DNA of 64,000 bases from Hyalangium gracile (GTDB lineage Bacteria; Myxococcota; Myxococcia; Myxococcales; Myxococcaceae). The DNA is taken from the NCBI RefSeq assembly GCF_020103725.1, contig NZ_JAHXBG010000034.1:47692-111691 (forward strand), in the 5' to 3' direction. The notes under the pieces are model-generated. The model was given only the letters and a program-made list of their open reading frames with translations, was not told the DNA's origin and ran no database searches. The translations under genes and the position numbers were made by a program. Below are positions 31,811 to 40,559 of the stretch, in pieces. Positions within the stretch are counted from its first letter, which is position 1, and each line of letters opens with the position of its first letter.

Positions 31811-33541
31811 GTGAAGCAGATGAAGAAGTTCCTGTGGCCCTTGCTGCTGCTGTCCAGCGGCTGTCTGGATTCCATGCCGGAGGAGGAGTCGCTGGCGCAG
31901 GCCTCGGCGTCCCTGACGGGCAGCGAGGCCCTGGCGGCGCAGGAGGACGTTCCTCCGCGCGCGGATCCCCGCAGCACGGTGATGGCCTCGGACGACGAAG
32001 CGTGGCGAATGATCGAGGAGGCGGGCAGGACCGCCACCATCGGCCTCAAGGCCCCGGGCGCCCGCCGAGGCATCTGGCGCGGCAAGAAGCTCGTCCAGCC
32101 CATGCAGGTGTCGCAGGCGCGCCAGGGCATCCTGTCCCAGAAGGGCATCAAGCTGCTGAGCGAGGACGATCAGCTGCCTCGCCTCACCGTGGAGATCGCG
32201 GACCGCGAGACCCTGGAGCGCGTGCGGCGCCTGCCGTTCGTCGACTACGTGGAGCCGGCCCGCTTCCAGGTGACGCTCATGGACTCGCTCTCGGGCTGTA
32301 ACAACAACTCGACCGGCGGCACCCCGTACACCCTGGCCACGACCACCGATCCGGTGTCCGGCGACATCATCCCGTGGAACTACGATCGCCTCGAGATCCA
32401 GCGCGCGTGGGCCCGCGGGGCGCAGGGCCAGGGCACGACCGTGGGCGTCGTGGACACGGGCCTCTTCATGGAGCAGAGCCAGCTCTGGTACCCCAACTTC
32501 CAGGGCGGGTGGAGCACCGGGCGCGATCAGGCCTACTTCGCTCATTACCCCACGAGCTATTACGACACCTGCAACCATGGAACGCGCATGGCCGGCGTCG
32601 TCGCGGCCCCCCGGGATGGCGTCAACATCATGGGCGTGGCCTACAGGGCCAACCTCCGGGTGTCGCGGGCCGTCGATGACGTCTATATCGGAGGCATCAT
32701 CGGCGCGCCGGTGGACCCCATCGTCCGGGGCATCCGCAGCGTCGCCGAGTCGGGCGCGCGGGCCATCGCCATGGCGTGGGGGCAGGCGACCTGGAGCGAG
32801 GCCATCTCGGATGAGATCCAGGGGCACTACTACAACCGGGACATCCTCTTCTTCGGGGCCGCGGGAACGTCCGTCTGTCCGTTCACGGGCATCTTCCCGG
32901 GGGACATGGGCGAGGTGATCTCCGTGACCGGCCTGAAGGAGGACAACACGGTCCACGAGACGGCCTGCGGTTTCGACACCACCGACATCGGCGCCGTCAT
33001 CGGCGAGACGCCGAGCACGGGCAAGCTCCCCGGCACCGTGGTGCACTTCGGTGGCAGCTCGAATGCGACGGCGCTCCTCACCGGAGTCGCCGGGCTCGTG
33101 TGGTCGAAGTACCCGCACCTCAACCGGGATCAGGTGCGCGACCGGCTCTTCCGGTCCACCTTGCAGGGCTACAACCCGCAGGGCAAGACGGGGTGGGGAC
33201 GTGTGAACGCCTTCCGCGCGGTTGGTGGCTTCTACTCGCTGTACGTCGAGCCGAACAACTGGCAGCCCCAGCCGGGCCAGTCCGTCACCCTCACGGCCAT
33301 CACCAAGGGAGACGGCCCGTTCACCTATCAGTGGAGCACGGGCGGCACCGGTTCCTCCACGTCGGTGACCTGCTCCTATCAGGGGCAGATCATCAGTGTG
33401 AACGTGACGGTTCGCGATCTCACGGACGGGACGACGCGCAACAGCGGTACGGCGGTCGAGTGCGGCATCGATCCGTGCGACGCCGATCCGTCGCTGTGCG
33501 AGCCGGACCCCTGCGACATCAAGCCCTGGCTGTGTGACTAG
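31811..33541 (+). CDS. Subtilisin-like (S8) serine protease lipoprotein
   Basis: A 576-residue exported protease. The N-terminus has a short signal with lipobox SSGC (about Cys18). Residues about 50-155 resemble an I9-type propeptide. The catalytic triad is present: D215 in VVDTG, H256 in NHGTRMAG and S417 in GGSSNATAL; the usual GTSMA/P is changed to GSSNA. The C-terminal 100 residues form an Ig-like beta domain ending in a Cys/Pro/Asp-rich tail. The start is GTG 31811, behind GGGAGAG; ATG 31820 is possible. Its stop overlaps that of the convergent pseudo-receiver gene within a shared CTAG. A role in extracellular proteolysis fits myxobacterial predation. Confidence 0.88.
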   Translation: MKQMKKFLWPLLLLSSGCLDSMPEEESLAQASASLTGSEALAAQEDVPPRADPRSTVMASDDEAWRMIEEAGRTATIGLKAPGARRGIWRGKKLVQPMQVSQARQGILSQKGIKLLSEDDQLPRLTVEIADRETLERVRRLPFVDYVEPARFQVTLMDSLSGCNNNSTGGTPYTLATTTDPVSGDIIPWNYDRLEIQRAWARGAQGQGTTVGVVDTGLFMEQSQLWYPNFQGGWSTGRDQAYFAHYPTSYYDTCNHGTRMAGVVAAPRDGVNIMGVAYRANLRVSRAVDDVYIGGIIGAPVDPIVRGIRSVAESGARAIAMAWGQATWSEAISDEIQGHYYNRDILFFGAAGTSVCPFTGIFPGDMGEVISVTGLKEDNTVHETACGFDTTDIGAVIGETPSTGKLPGTVVHFGGSSNATALLTGVAGLVWSKYPHLNRDQVRDRLFRSTLQGYNPQGKTGWGRVNAFRAVGGFYSLYVEPNNWQPQPGQSVTLTAITKGDGPFTYQWSTGGTGSSTSVTCSYQGQIISVNVTVRDLTDGTTRNSGTAVECGIDPCDADPSLCEPDPCDIKPWLCD

Positions 33542-34995
33542 CCAGGCACCGCTCTCCTCGCGAGCTCCTCGGAGAGCTCGATCTCGTCCGTCACATCCCG
33601 ATAGACGGTGACCTGGCCGAAGTTGCCATCGGCGAACGCCACCGGCCGAGAGCTCCAGCGGACCACGCGCCGCCGGAACTGCTGGAGCTCGAAGTCCTCT
33701 CGCCCCACATAGGGGCCGTCCGCGGGGATGCGCACCCTCCGCATGAAGTCCATGGGGTCCTTGAAGCGCTCCGCGAAGGCGCGGATGAACTCGTCGCGGT
33801 GCAGGCCGATCAGCTCGGACACGGTGCGATCCGCCAGCAGGGCCATGAACTCGTTGGCGTAGAGGATGATGCGCCGGTGATCGAAGAGCATCACCGCGTC
33901 ATCCAGGCCATCGAGCGTGGTCGCCAGGATGTCGGCTTTCAGGCGCGCGATGGAGTGGGCCTTGCGCTCCGCATCCAGCGAGCGCTGGCTCTTCCGGAGC
34001 TGGGTGCCGAGCTCGAGCTCGCCGGCCACCCGGCGCGCCAGGGCCATCAGCGCATCCACCTGCTCGGCGGTGATGGACAGCGGCTTCTTGTCGAGGATGC
34101 ACAGCGTCCCCAGCACCGTGCCCTGGCGGGTGACGAGGGGGGCGCCCGCGTATGAGCGGAACACGCCCTCACGCACCAGCCGGTTGGTGCTGAACACGGG
34201 GTGGGTGGCGGCATCCGGGACCACCAGGGGCTCGGCCTTCTCCGCCTCCACCACATGGGCGCAGAGCGCCACTTCGCGCTCGGTGCCGCGCTCTTCCAAC
34301 AGCTTGCCGCCGAGCCCCGTATGCGCCTTGAACCACTGCCGGTCCTCGAGCACCAGCGACAGGAGGGCGATGGGCACGTTGAAGGTCTGCGCCGTCTCCC
34401 GCACGAGGTTCTGGAGCGCCTCATCTGGCGGCCCATCATCGACGAGGTGCAGGCTGGCGAGCTTCGCCAGCCGCTCCCGCTCTCGGGCGAGGGCCGCGGC
34501 GCTCTCGGAGGAGAGGCTGACGCTGGGGGCCGCCTGGAGACGCGGGGGCAGGAGGGGAGTCTCGGGTGAAGGCGAGGGCGCGGAACGCTCGTGGAGAGCA
34601 GCGGCGGCGGTCGCCTGGGGCAGCGTGCGTCCGAGCGCGCGGAAGAGGGTCCGGCGGAAGGACTCGAAGGGGGCGCCCTTGGCGAGGATCTCCTGGATGC
34701 CCAGCAGGTCCTTCCTCTCGAGCGCCGCGTTGCGCATCTTCACGAAGGAGGAGACCACGATGATCCGTGGGCTGGACGAGCGCTTGCGCAGATCGCGAAT
34801 CAGCTCGAAGCCGTCGACGCCCGCCAGGGACAGCTCGGTGATCAGGACAGCGGGGTCCTCCGTGCGCTGCTGGAGCGTGGTCTTCGCGGCCTTGCCGTCT
34901 TGAACGACGACGGGATCGAGGCCCGCCTCCACCAGCAAGTTCTGGAACTTCGAGGCACAGGCGGCATTCGGCTCGACGATCAATCCCCAGGGCAT
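33538..34995 (-). CDS. Receiver-like protein with GAF and PAS domains and a substituted phosphorylation site
   Basis: A 485-residue cytoplasmic regulator. Residues 1-120 match a response-regulator receiver fold (LIVEPN, LITELSLAGVDGFELI, IIVVSSF, ILAKGAPF), but the phospho-acceptor Asp is replaced by Glu (E54), and the usual acidic pair is VEPN. This makes it a likely pseudo-receiver, or one locked in an active-like state. Residues about 175-350 form a GAF domain (LCAHVVEAEKAEPLVVPDA, GVFRSYAGAPL), and about 365-480 a PAS domain (LDDAVMLFDHRRIILYANEF). There is no kinase or output domain. Start ATG 34995 is preferred to TTG 35016 because GGGAAG precedes it. The ligand and partner are unknown. 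Confidence 0.85.
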   Translation of the reverse strand: MPWGLIVEPNAACASKFQNLLVEAGLDPVVVQDGKAAKTTLQQRTEDPAVLITELSLAGVDGFELIRDLRKRSSSPRIIVVSSFVKMRNAALERKDLLGIQEILAKGAPFESFRRTLFRALGRTLPQATAAAALHERSAPSPSPETPLLPPRLQAAPSVSLSSESAAALARERERLAKLASLHLVDDGPPDEALQNLVRETAQTFNVPIALLSLVLEDRQWFKAHTGLGGKLLEERGTEREVALCAHVVEAEKAEPLVVPDAATHPVFSTNRLVREGVFRSYAGAPLVTRQGTVLGTLCILDKKPLSITAEQVDALMALARRVAGELELGTQLRKSQRSLDAERKAHSIARLKADILATTLDGLDDAVMLFDHRRIILYANEFMALLADRTVSELIGLHRDEFIRAFAERFKDPMDFMRRVRIPADGPYVGREDFELQQFRRRVVRWSSRPVAFADGNFGQVTVYRDVTDEIELSEELARRAVPG

Positions 34996-35171
34996 GGGGA
35001 GCTTCCCTAGTGGCAATGCCCCTGGAACTCAACCCGAGGGAGTTCTTTTCTCGTGGGTTTGTGCTCGACAGTGGTCATCGGGAGGACGCTGGAAGCGGTC
35101 ATTCCTGCTGGCACCCGACGACGACAGCGTCAGGGTGGCTCGCTTGCCGAGGGACCGATGCTGGTGCTGAG

Positions 35172-35702
35172 ATGCCGACCATGAGGAGGACCTTGGAGGC
35201 GGTCGTCGTGGTGGCGTTGGCCGTGGCGATCGCAGCGGCGGTGCTGTTCTCCGTGCGGTGGTGGTACACCCACCGCGTTCCCACTGAAGTGCATGTGCTC
35301 GTGCCCGAGGGCAGGCGCGTCATGCTGCGCGCCGGCAACCTCGAGGCTGCTGGCTCGATGGGACATCTGACGCTCGAGCTGCCACCGGGCTTGCACGAGG
35401 TCGAGCTGCTCGAGAACGGGCGCACGCTTCGACGAGTCGAGCTGCAGGCGCCGACGAAGACCCACCGGGTCCTCCTGCCGGTGGGCCGCCAGTGCTTCGC
35501 GCTGTATCCGCGAGAGTCGATGCAGCCGCTTCAGGTCCTGGAGTCGGAAGACCCGGTCGATCTCGAGGTCGACCTCGTCTTCAACGAGTCCGAGCGTCCG
35601 GCGCTCGATTCCGAGCGGAGGCCCGGCCAGCCCGCGTACGAGACCGAGAAGCGCACCTGGCTGCTGGTGAAGCCAGCGCGGTGTGGCGCTCCAGGCCGCT
35701 GA
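35172..35702 (+). CDS. Single-pass membrane protein of unknown function
   Basis: A 176-residue protein with one N-terminal transmembrane helix (about residues 10-32, VVVVALAVAIAAAVLF) and a beta-rich outer part. The stretch EVHVLVPEGRRVMLRAG...LELPPGLHEVELLENGRTLRRVEL resembles a PEGA-type repeat that stands out from the membrane. Start ATG 35172 or 35181 cannot be decided, since no strong ribosome site is seen. It diverges from the pseudo-receiver gene and is convergent with a LysR gene. No family could be assigned. Confidence 0.68.
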   Translation: MPTMRRTLEAVVVVALAVAIAAAVLFSVRWWYTHRVPTEVHVLVPEGRRVMLRAGNLEAAGSMGHLTLELPPGLHEVELLENGRTLRRVELQAPTKTHRVLLPVGRQCFALYPRESMQPLQVLESEDPVDLEVDLVFNESERPALDSERRPGQPAYETEKRTWLLVKPARCGAPGR

Positions 35703-35723
35703 GCCATCGAGCCGCGGCCCGCG

Positions 35724-36641
35724 TCATGGCCCGCCGCGCTCGAGCCCCGGGATGGTCGCGGCGGCGGCGACGAGGTGGTCGACGAGCAGGCGCAGCCGGG
35801 TGGTGGCTCGCGCGCCGCGCACGGTGAGCAGGTGGATCGGCAGGGTCGCCAGTGGGTGGTCCGACAGGACGACGGCCAGCTCGCCGCGCTCGACGAGGTC
35901 GGCCACCAGCCACCAGTGGGCCACCGCCAGCCCGCGCCCGGCGAGCAGCGCCTCGCGGATCGCCAGCCCATGGTTGACCTCGAAGTCGCCTTGCAGCCGG
36001 ACGTTCACCGTGCCGCCGCCCGGGGCGGTGAACGCCAGCCGTGCGATGTCGGGTCGGCCCGCGAAGCGGATGGCGTTGTGGCGGGTAAGCTCCTCGGGCT
36101 GGCGCGGCGTGCCATGGCGCGCCAGATAGGCTGGCGCGGCGACGACGACACGTCGCGCATCTCCGAGCTTGCGCGCCACCAGGGCGCTGTCGTGCAGGGT
36201 ACCGATGCGGATCGCCAGGTCGAAGCCGTCGCGCACGAGGTCGGCGCGCTCCTCGGTGAGGCTGAGATCGATGCTCACGCCCGGATGCTTCGCCTGGAAG
36301 GCCAGCAGCCACCGGGTGACATGCAGGATGCCGAAGGCGGATGAACAGGTGACACGCAGCCGTCCCGCCGCCGTGCCGATGGCGGCCCGGGCCGCCTCGC
36401 CAGCGCGGTCGACGAGCTCGAGGATGCGCAGGGCTTCCTCGTAGTAGCGGGTGCCTGCCTCGGTGAGCGCGCTGTGTCGTGTCGTCCGGTGGAGCAGCGG
36501 AGTCCCCACGCTGGCCTCGAGCGCGCGCAGGTGGCGGCTGATCGTCGATTGGCCGACGCCGAGCTCCCGCGCGACGGCGCTGAGGCTGCCACGCTCGACG
36601 ACACGGACGAAGGTTTGCAGATGCTGGAGGGCGGCGGTCAT
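35724..36641 (-). CDS. LysR-family transcriptional regulator
   Basis: A 305-residue cytoplasmic DNA-binding protein. Residues about 3-62 form the winged helix-turn-helix (LQTFVRVVERGSLSAVAREL, then STISRHLRALEASVGTPLLHR). Residues about 90-295 are the two-lobed periplasmic-binding-protein-like effector domain. Length and order are typical for the family. It is divergent from the flavodoxin-fold quinone reductase gene and most likely controls it, a common arrangement for quinone- or oxidant-responsive LysR proteins. The 100-bp gap holds a direct repeat (36700-36723). The effector is unknown. Confidence 0.93.
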   Translation of the reverse strand: MTAALQHLQTFVRVVERGSLSAVARELGVGQSTISRHLRALEASVGTPLLHRTTRHSALTEAGTRYYEEALRILELVDRAGEAARAAIGTAAGRLRVTCSSAFGILHVTRWLLAFQAKHPGVSIDLSLTEERADLVRDGFDLAIRIGTLHDSALVARKLGDARRVVVAAPAYLARHGTPRQPEELTRHNAIRFAGRPDIARLAFTAPGGGTVNVRLQGDFEVNHGLAIREALLAGRGLAVAHWWLVADLVERGELAVVLSDHPLATLPIHLLTVRGARATTRLRLLVDHLVAAAATIPGLERGGP

Positions 36642-36699
36642 CTATCCCTTTTCCGGCAGACCATCATGCGTCTCTTGCGAGTACCGGCAAAATCGCCTC

Positions 36700-36723
36700 C
36701 GGTCTACCTCAAGACGGTCTACC
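36700..36723. promoter_or_regulatory. Direct repeat in the LysR/quinone-reductase intergenic region
   Basis: CGGTCTACC occurs at 36700-36708 and 36715-36723, 15 bp apart start to start, just ahead of the reductase ribosome site GGAGG at 36731. It may be part of the LysR operator or overlap the reductase promoter. Confidence 0.35.
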
Positions 36724-36741
36724 CACCGAAGGAGGCCGCCC

Positions 36742-37527
36742 ATGAACACGCTCATCGTCCTTGCACACCCGGATTCCCGCTCGCTCAATGCCTCGTTGGC
36801 ACGCCACGCGGCGGCGACGCTCGAGCGGGCCGGTCACTCGGTGCAGCTCATCGATCTCTACCGCGCCGGCTGGTCGGCGGTGTTCGACCGCGGCGACTTC
36901 CTGCAACTGGCCGAGGACGAGCGGCTGCGCCCCGTCGAGGCGTCGCGCGTGGCCTACGCGACCGGCCGCCAGGCCCCGGAGCTCGTCGCGGAGCAGGACC
37001 GGCTGCGCTGGGCGGACCTGCTCATCCTCCAGTTCCCGCTGTGGTGGTTCTCCATGCCGGCGATCCTCAAGGGCTGGTTCGAGCGCGTCTATGCGTATGG
37101 CTTCGGCTATGGGGTCGGCGAGCACTCCGAGACGCACTGGGGCGACCGCTACGGAGAGGGCATGCTGGCCGGCAAGCGGGCGATGCTGAGTGTCACGGTG
37201 GGGGGCTGGGCCTCGCACTACGGGCCGCGCGGCGTCAACGGGCCCATGGAGGACCTGCTGTTCCCCATCAACCATGGGATGTTGTTCTTCCCCGGCTTCG
37301 ACGTGCTGCGGCCCTTCCTCGTCTACCGGGCCGACAAGCTCGATGCGGCCGGGTTCGAGGTGGCCGCCTCGGCGCTGGAGCGGAGGCTGGCGACGATCAT
37401 GAGCGAGCCGCCCATTCCCTATCGGCGCCAGAACCACGGCGATTACCACATCCCGTCGCTCGAGCTTCGCGCGGACCTGGGCAAGGAGCGCTCGGGCTTC
37501 GCCCTGCATGTCGACGACGCGACCTGA
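36742..37527 (+). CDS. Flavodoxin-fold NAD(P)H:quinone oxidoreductase
   Basis: A 261-residue cytoplasmic flavoprotein predicted to reduce quinones by two electrons, using NAD(P)H and FAD/FMN. The N-terminus MNTLIVLAHPDSRSLNASLA is the flavin phosphate-binding loop of the NQO/MdaB/KefF group. The block LLILQFPLWWFSMPAILKGWFERV is the strongest family signature (a contact region for the flavin ring), and TVGGW and PFLVY follow. Length agrees with the family. Start ATG 36742 follows AAGGAGG. The divergent LysR gene is the probable regulator, so it should be induced by quinones or oxidative stress; that is inferred from context. Confidence 0.93.
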   Translation: MNTLIVLAHPDSRSLNASLARHAAATLERAGHSVQLIDLYRAGWSAVFDRGDFLQLAEDERLRPVEASRVAYATGRQAPELVAEQDRLRWADLLILQFPLWWFSMPAILKGWFERVYAYGFGYGVGEHSETHWGDRYGEGMLAGKRAMLSVTVGGWASHYGPRGVNGPMEDLLFPINHGMLFFPGFDVLRPFLVYRADKLDAAGFEVAASALERRLATIMSEPPIPYRRQNHGDYHIPSLELRADLGKERSGFALHVDDAT

Positions 37528-37589
37528 GGGATGAGCGTCACCGGTTTTGACGCGAAGTGAGTCCCTGGCTCATCATCCGCGAGCCTCCG

Positions 37590-39419
37590 ATGAGCCGAGA
37601 CTGCTACGAACTCATTGCCTGTCGGGTCGTCCTCTGCGCCATGGCCGTCTCGCTCGCGTTCCCTGGCGCGGCCCTCGCGGGCGGTGGCCGCTTGGAGCCG
37701 GAGCCGCCCCTGCTGCTGCAGCGGGAGAAAGGCCTCGTGGCCATCCGGAGTGTCACCGGCGAGGTCCAGACGCGGCTGAAGAAGGTTCACCGCTACAGCT
37801 ATGAGCCCTACCGGATCCTGGCGCTGACCGTGGAGCTGGAGAACGAGCTCTCCGCGGCCGTATGGCCGCTGGACTTCGAGGTCTTCCTTGGAGGCTCCCA
37901 GGAGCGCTTCTCGAAGAGGCTCCAGGTCACCAGCTGGCAGACGCTCCCTCCCCGGGGCCGCGTCCCCATCACGATCGACGTCCCGCTCGAAGAGCACGAG
38001 CCGGCCCACGCCTTCGAGGTAGTCCTCTCCCGTTACGGGTTCGAAGGGGCGCCCGGTGCCGGGCTGCTTCTACAGCTCGCCGCTTCCGAAGGGCCGGTCG
38101 ATCAGGTGGCCGCCGTCACGTTCTCCAGCGGTGACTCCCTGCCAGCCCACACCCGTGAGCAGCTCGCACGAGACTTCGCCGAGGAGGTGAAGGCAGGCCC
38201 TGCTGGCGAGCGCGCCTCGACGCTGGCACCGCTGCTGGCGCTGTATGCGCTGGGCAGGGTGGGCCGCGAGGAAGCGGTGCCCGTGCTGCTCGAGGCGCTC
38301 ACCCGCGAGGCGGCATACCAGGAGGCCTCCCCTCGGGTGGAAGCCCTCCGGAAGCAATTCCCCGAGAGCCCGGTGCCCCATGCGTTTCCTCACTCCCACG
38401 TGCGGGAGGTGGTGGCGGGGGCGCTCGGCACGCTCGCCGTGGACGACGCGGTGCGCGGGCTGGTGCGGGCCGCCTATACGGGCGATGAGCGGCTGCGCAA
38501 GCACGCCCGGGAGATGCTGGACCAGGCCTGGCCCAAGACGGGCTCGCGGGTGGCGGGGCTTCGCGGGGCCTCGGCGGCGCCTGTCCCCGAGCTGCTGTGC
38601 CAGGGCGGAGATGCCCTGGCGGTGCGGTTGCTGGTGGCACTCTCCGCGCTCGGAGCGGACGGCGGAATGGCCAGGGGCTGTATCGCCGCGCTGCCAGACA
38701 CGGTGGTGGTGCCGGCCCTGCTGGCCACGCTGCGGGAGCCGCTGCGCACCGCCGAGCCGCTGGCCGTGGAGCTGCTCCAGGCTCGAAGCCGGAGCGCGCT
38801 GCCGGCCCTGCGCGAGGCCACTCGCGGCTCGAAGGTGGCTCCGGGGGCGGACGTGGCGGAGCTGGCGCAGGCGCTGGCCCAGAGCGCCCATGCACGGCAC
38901 CTGGAGCAGTTCCAGCAGGCCATGGCCACGCTGACCACCCTCCTGGACGAGCCGTCCATGGGAGGCGCGAGTATTCCGCGCCAGCGGAGTGAGCGACTGG
39001 CCGCGCTCCGCCTGGCCCAGGCGCACGCTGGCGCGGAGCAGACCGGACAGCTCGTGCAAGCGTACCTCCGGGTGTGCTCCCGGAACTGGGCCTCGGAGTG
39101 GGTACCGACGAGGAGGGAGCTCTCTGGACTCTCGGAGTTGATCCTGGCCAGCCCTCCGGAGGCGGAGGTGGACTCCATCCTGGAGAGCCTCGCGCGCCGC
39201 ATTGCAGAGCGGCTCCATGAGCAGGCGGCAGCGCCACTGCTGGAGCAGCTGAAGCCCCTGTTCGTGGACCCCGCGCGCCTTGCCAGCGCGCTCCCAGCCC
39301 CCGCGCGCCCGAAGGAGCCCGCGCCAGGGATCGTCTGGGAGCGCTTCCTGCTGGCAGCGCTCATCCCGCTGCTGGCCTTGGTGTTCATCGTCAAGGCCAT
39401 GGGCAGAAGAGCGAGCTAG
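37590..39419 (+). CDS. Exported HEAT-like repeat protein with C-terminal membrane anchor
   Basis: A 609-residue protein. A signal peptide (about residues 10-32, ending GAALA) is followed by a beta domain, then helical repeats from about residue 200 to 540 that recur every 30-40 residues (LLALYALGRVGREEAVPVLLEAL, VREVVAGALGTLAVDDAVRGLV, LARALxxA types), as in HEAT/armadillo arrays. A hydrophobic stretch (LLAALIPLLALVFIVKAM) at the C-terminus is a membrane anchor, with a short basic cytoplasmic tail. Start ATG 37590 is preferred over GTG 37557 because it places the basic residues before the signal core; the ribosome site is weak. The role is unknown; scaffold or adaptor in the envelope is inference. 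Confidence 0.75.
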   Translation: MSRDCYELIACRVVLCAMAVSLAFPGAALAGGGRLEPEPPLLLQREKGLVAIRSVTGEVQTRLKKVHRYSYEPYRILALTVELENELSAAVWPLDFEVFLGGSQERFSKRLQVTSWQTLPPRGRVPITIDVPLEEHEPAHAFEVVLSRYGFEGAPGAGLLLQLAASEGPVDQVAAVTFSSGDSLPAHTREQLARDFAEEVKAGPAGERASTLAPLLALYALGRVGREEAVPVLLEALTREAAYQEASPRVEALRKQFPESPVPHAFPHSHVREVVAGALGTLAVDDAVRGLVRAAYTGDERLRKHAREMLDQAWPKTGSRVAGLRGASAAPVPELLCQGGDALAVRLLVALSALGADGGMARGCIAALPDTVVVPALLATLREPLRTAEPLAVELLQARSRSALPALREATRGSKVAPGADVAELAQALAQSAHARHLEQFQQAMATLTTLLDEPSMGGASIPRQRSERLAALRLAQAHAGAEQTGQLVQAYLRVCSRNWASEWVPTRRELSGLSELILASPPEAEVDSILESLARRIAERLHEQAAAPLLEQLKPLFVDPARLASALPAPARPKEPAPGIVWERFLLAALIPLLALVFIVKAMGRRAS

Positions 39420-39504
39420 GCGCTCCCAGGGCTTCTTCACAGTTCTTCACTCCATCCGAGCGCGAGCACCTCGTAGGCTCGTGGGAGTGGAAGGAGGGGT
39501 GCGT

Positions 39505-40206
39505 ATGACCTCAGCCAAGGCAGTGTTGGGCGGCGTCTTGGGCCGCTTCATCTTTCGAGAGGCCACGGTCTCGCTGGTGGAGCCCCTTGGCGCGCGTTTC
39601 CGCCGGCTCGTCCTCTCGAGCCCGGCGCTTCGCGGCGTCTCCTGGACGCCCGGGGACAAGCTCCAGGTCTTCCTCCCCGAGGCCGGCACGCGTGCGTACA
39701 CACCGACGCGCTGGGATTCCGACGCGGGCGAGACCGAGCTCCTCATCTATCTCCATGGAGACGGCCCGGGCACCGCCTGGGCGAGCAGCGTTCAAGCCGG
39801 AGCCCGCGTCCAGGTCTTCGGGCCCCGAGGCTCGCTCGTCGTGGGCGAGCGGACGCCTGGGGTCATCTTCGGGGATGAGACGAGCGTGGGCCTCGTACGG
39901 GCCCACGGCTCGAACGGTGCCTCGGTGCTCGAAGTGACGGATGCCCGAGCCGTGCGCGAGGTGCTCGACGGCCTGGGCTGTCGCGCAACGACGCTGGTGG
40001 AGCGCGCGCCTCAGGACGGTCACCTCGGAGAACTCGTCAGCGCCTTGGAAGGGGCGGTGCGCACGGCTCCGCACCAGCGCCTCGTGCTCTCTGGCCGCGC
40101 GGCCGCCATCCAAGAGGTCCGGAAGGGACTCAAGGCCCGGGGCGTCTCCCTCTCCGAGGCGAAGACCAAGGCGTACTGGGCGCCGGGAAAGGTCGGCCTC
40201 GACTGA
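39505..40206 (+). CDS. Siderophore-interacting-type FAD-dependent reductase
   Basis: A 233-residue cytoplasmic flavoprotein of the siderophore-interacting protein family, expected to reduce iron(III)-siderophore or a similar substrate. The FAD-binding motif is RAYTPTRW, in place of the more common RxYS/T. The second half is the NAD(P)H-binding region with GDETSVGL, and ends AKTKAYWAPGKVG, matching the family's conserved YW-GK tail. Start ATG 39505 is preceded by AAGGAGGGG. The gene is preceded by the HEAT-like gene (85-bp gap) and followed by a hairpin. No siderophore genes are close, so its substrate is not fixed. Confidence 0.85.
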   Translation: MTSAKAVLGGVLGRFIFREATVSLVEPLGARFRRLVLSSPALRGVSWTPGDKLQVFLPEAGTRAYTPTRWDSDAGETELLIYLHGDGPGTAWASSVQAGARVQVFGPRGSLVVGERTPGVIFGDETSVGLVRAHGSNGASVLEVTDARAVREVLDGLGCRATTLVERAPQDGHLGELVSALEGAVRTAPHQRLVLSGRAAAIQEVRKGLKARGVSLSEAKTKAYWAPGKVGLD

Positions 40207-40213
40207 GGCATCC

Positions 40214-40240
40214 CCGGGCCTGCTCGAGAAGGCAGGCCGG
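40214..40240. terminator. Hairpin between convergent genes
   Basis: GGCCTGC (40217-40223) pairs with GCAGGCC (40232-40238), extended by CCG/CGG with a one-base bulge. It lies between the reductase stop (40206) and the end of the Lys-Gly-rich protein gene (40242), and can serve both strands. Confidence 0.5.
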
Positions 40241-40241
40241 G

Positions 40242-40559
40242 TTACTCCGGCGCCTGGCCTTGCCGCTTGCCCTTACCCTTGCCCGACTCGCCGGCACTGC
40301 CTTTGCCCTTGCCTTTGCCCTTGCTCGACTCTTCGGAGCTCTTCTTCTCTGGTGGAGGGGGCGGCTGCTGTTCCTGCCTGTTCCCGCTGGGCCCGCCTGC
40401 GCTGGGTGGGGGCTTGCCAGAGGGCTGAACCCCCTGGGCCAGGGCGCTCGACGCGGGCAGTGCGATCAGCGCGGCGACGGAGAGCACTGCAAGGCGCCTC
40501 ATGAACCTGCGAGGTGAGGGGGCTGCCTGCGCGAGGATGCGTTCACTCTTGTGAGTCAT
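40242..40559 (-). CDS. Small exported Lys/Gly/Pro-rich protein
   Basis: A 105-residue protein with a long basic N-terminal region, a hydrophobic signal core (RRLAVLSVAALIALPASSALA) and a mature part of very low complexity: PSGKPPPSAGGP, PPPPPE, then KGKGKGKG and a final KGKGKRQGQ. The mature part is basic and should be disordered. Start ATG 40559 has GGAG seven bases upstream; ATG 40502 would give a shorter signal but lacks a ribosome site. Its composition suggests binding to acidic polymers such as nucleic acid or exopolysaccharide, which is inference. It is followed by a hairpin terminator. Confidence 0.62.
   Translation of the reverse strand: MTHKSERILAQAAPSPRRFMRRLAVLSVAALIALPASSALAQGVQPSGKPPPSAGGPSGNRQEQQPPPPPEKKSSEESSKGKGKGKGSAGESGKGKGKRQGQAPE

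Noticed and set aside
30185..33118. 977-codon minus-strand open frame
   Set aside because: Only the last 473 codons (from ATG 31606, with AGGAG) encode a real protein; the rest is antisense to the subtilase gene.
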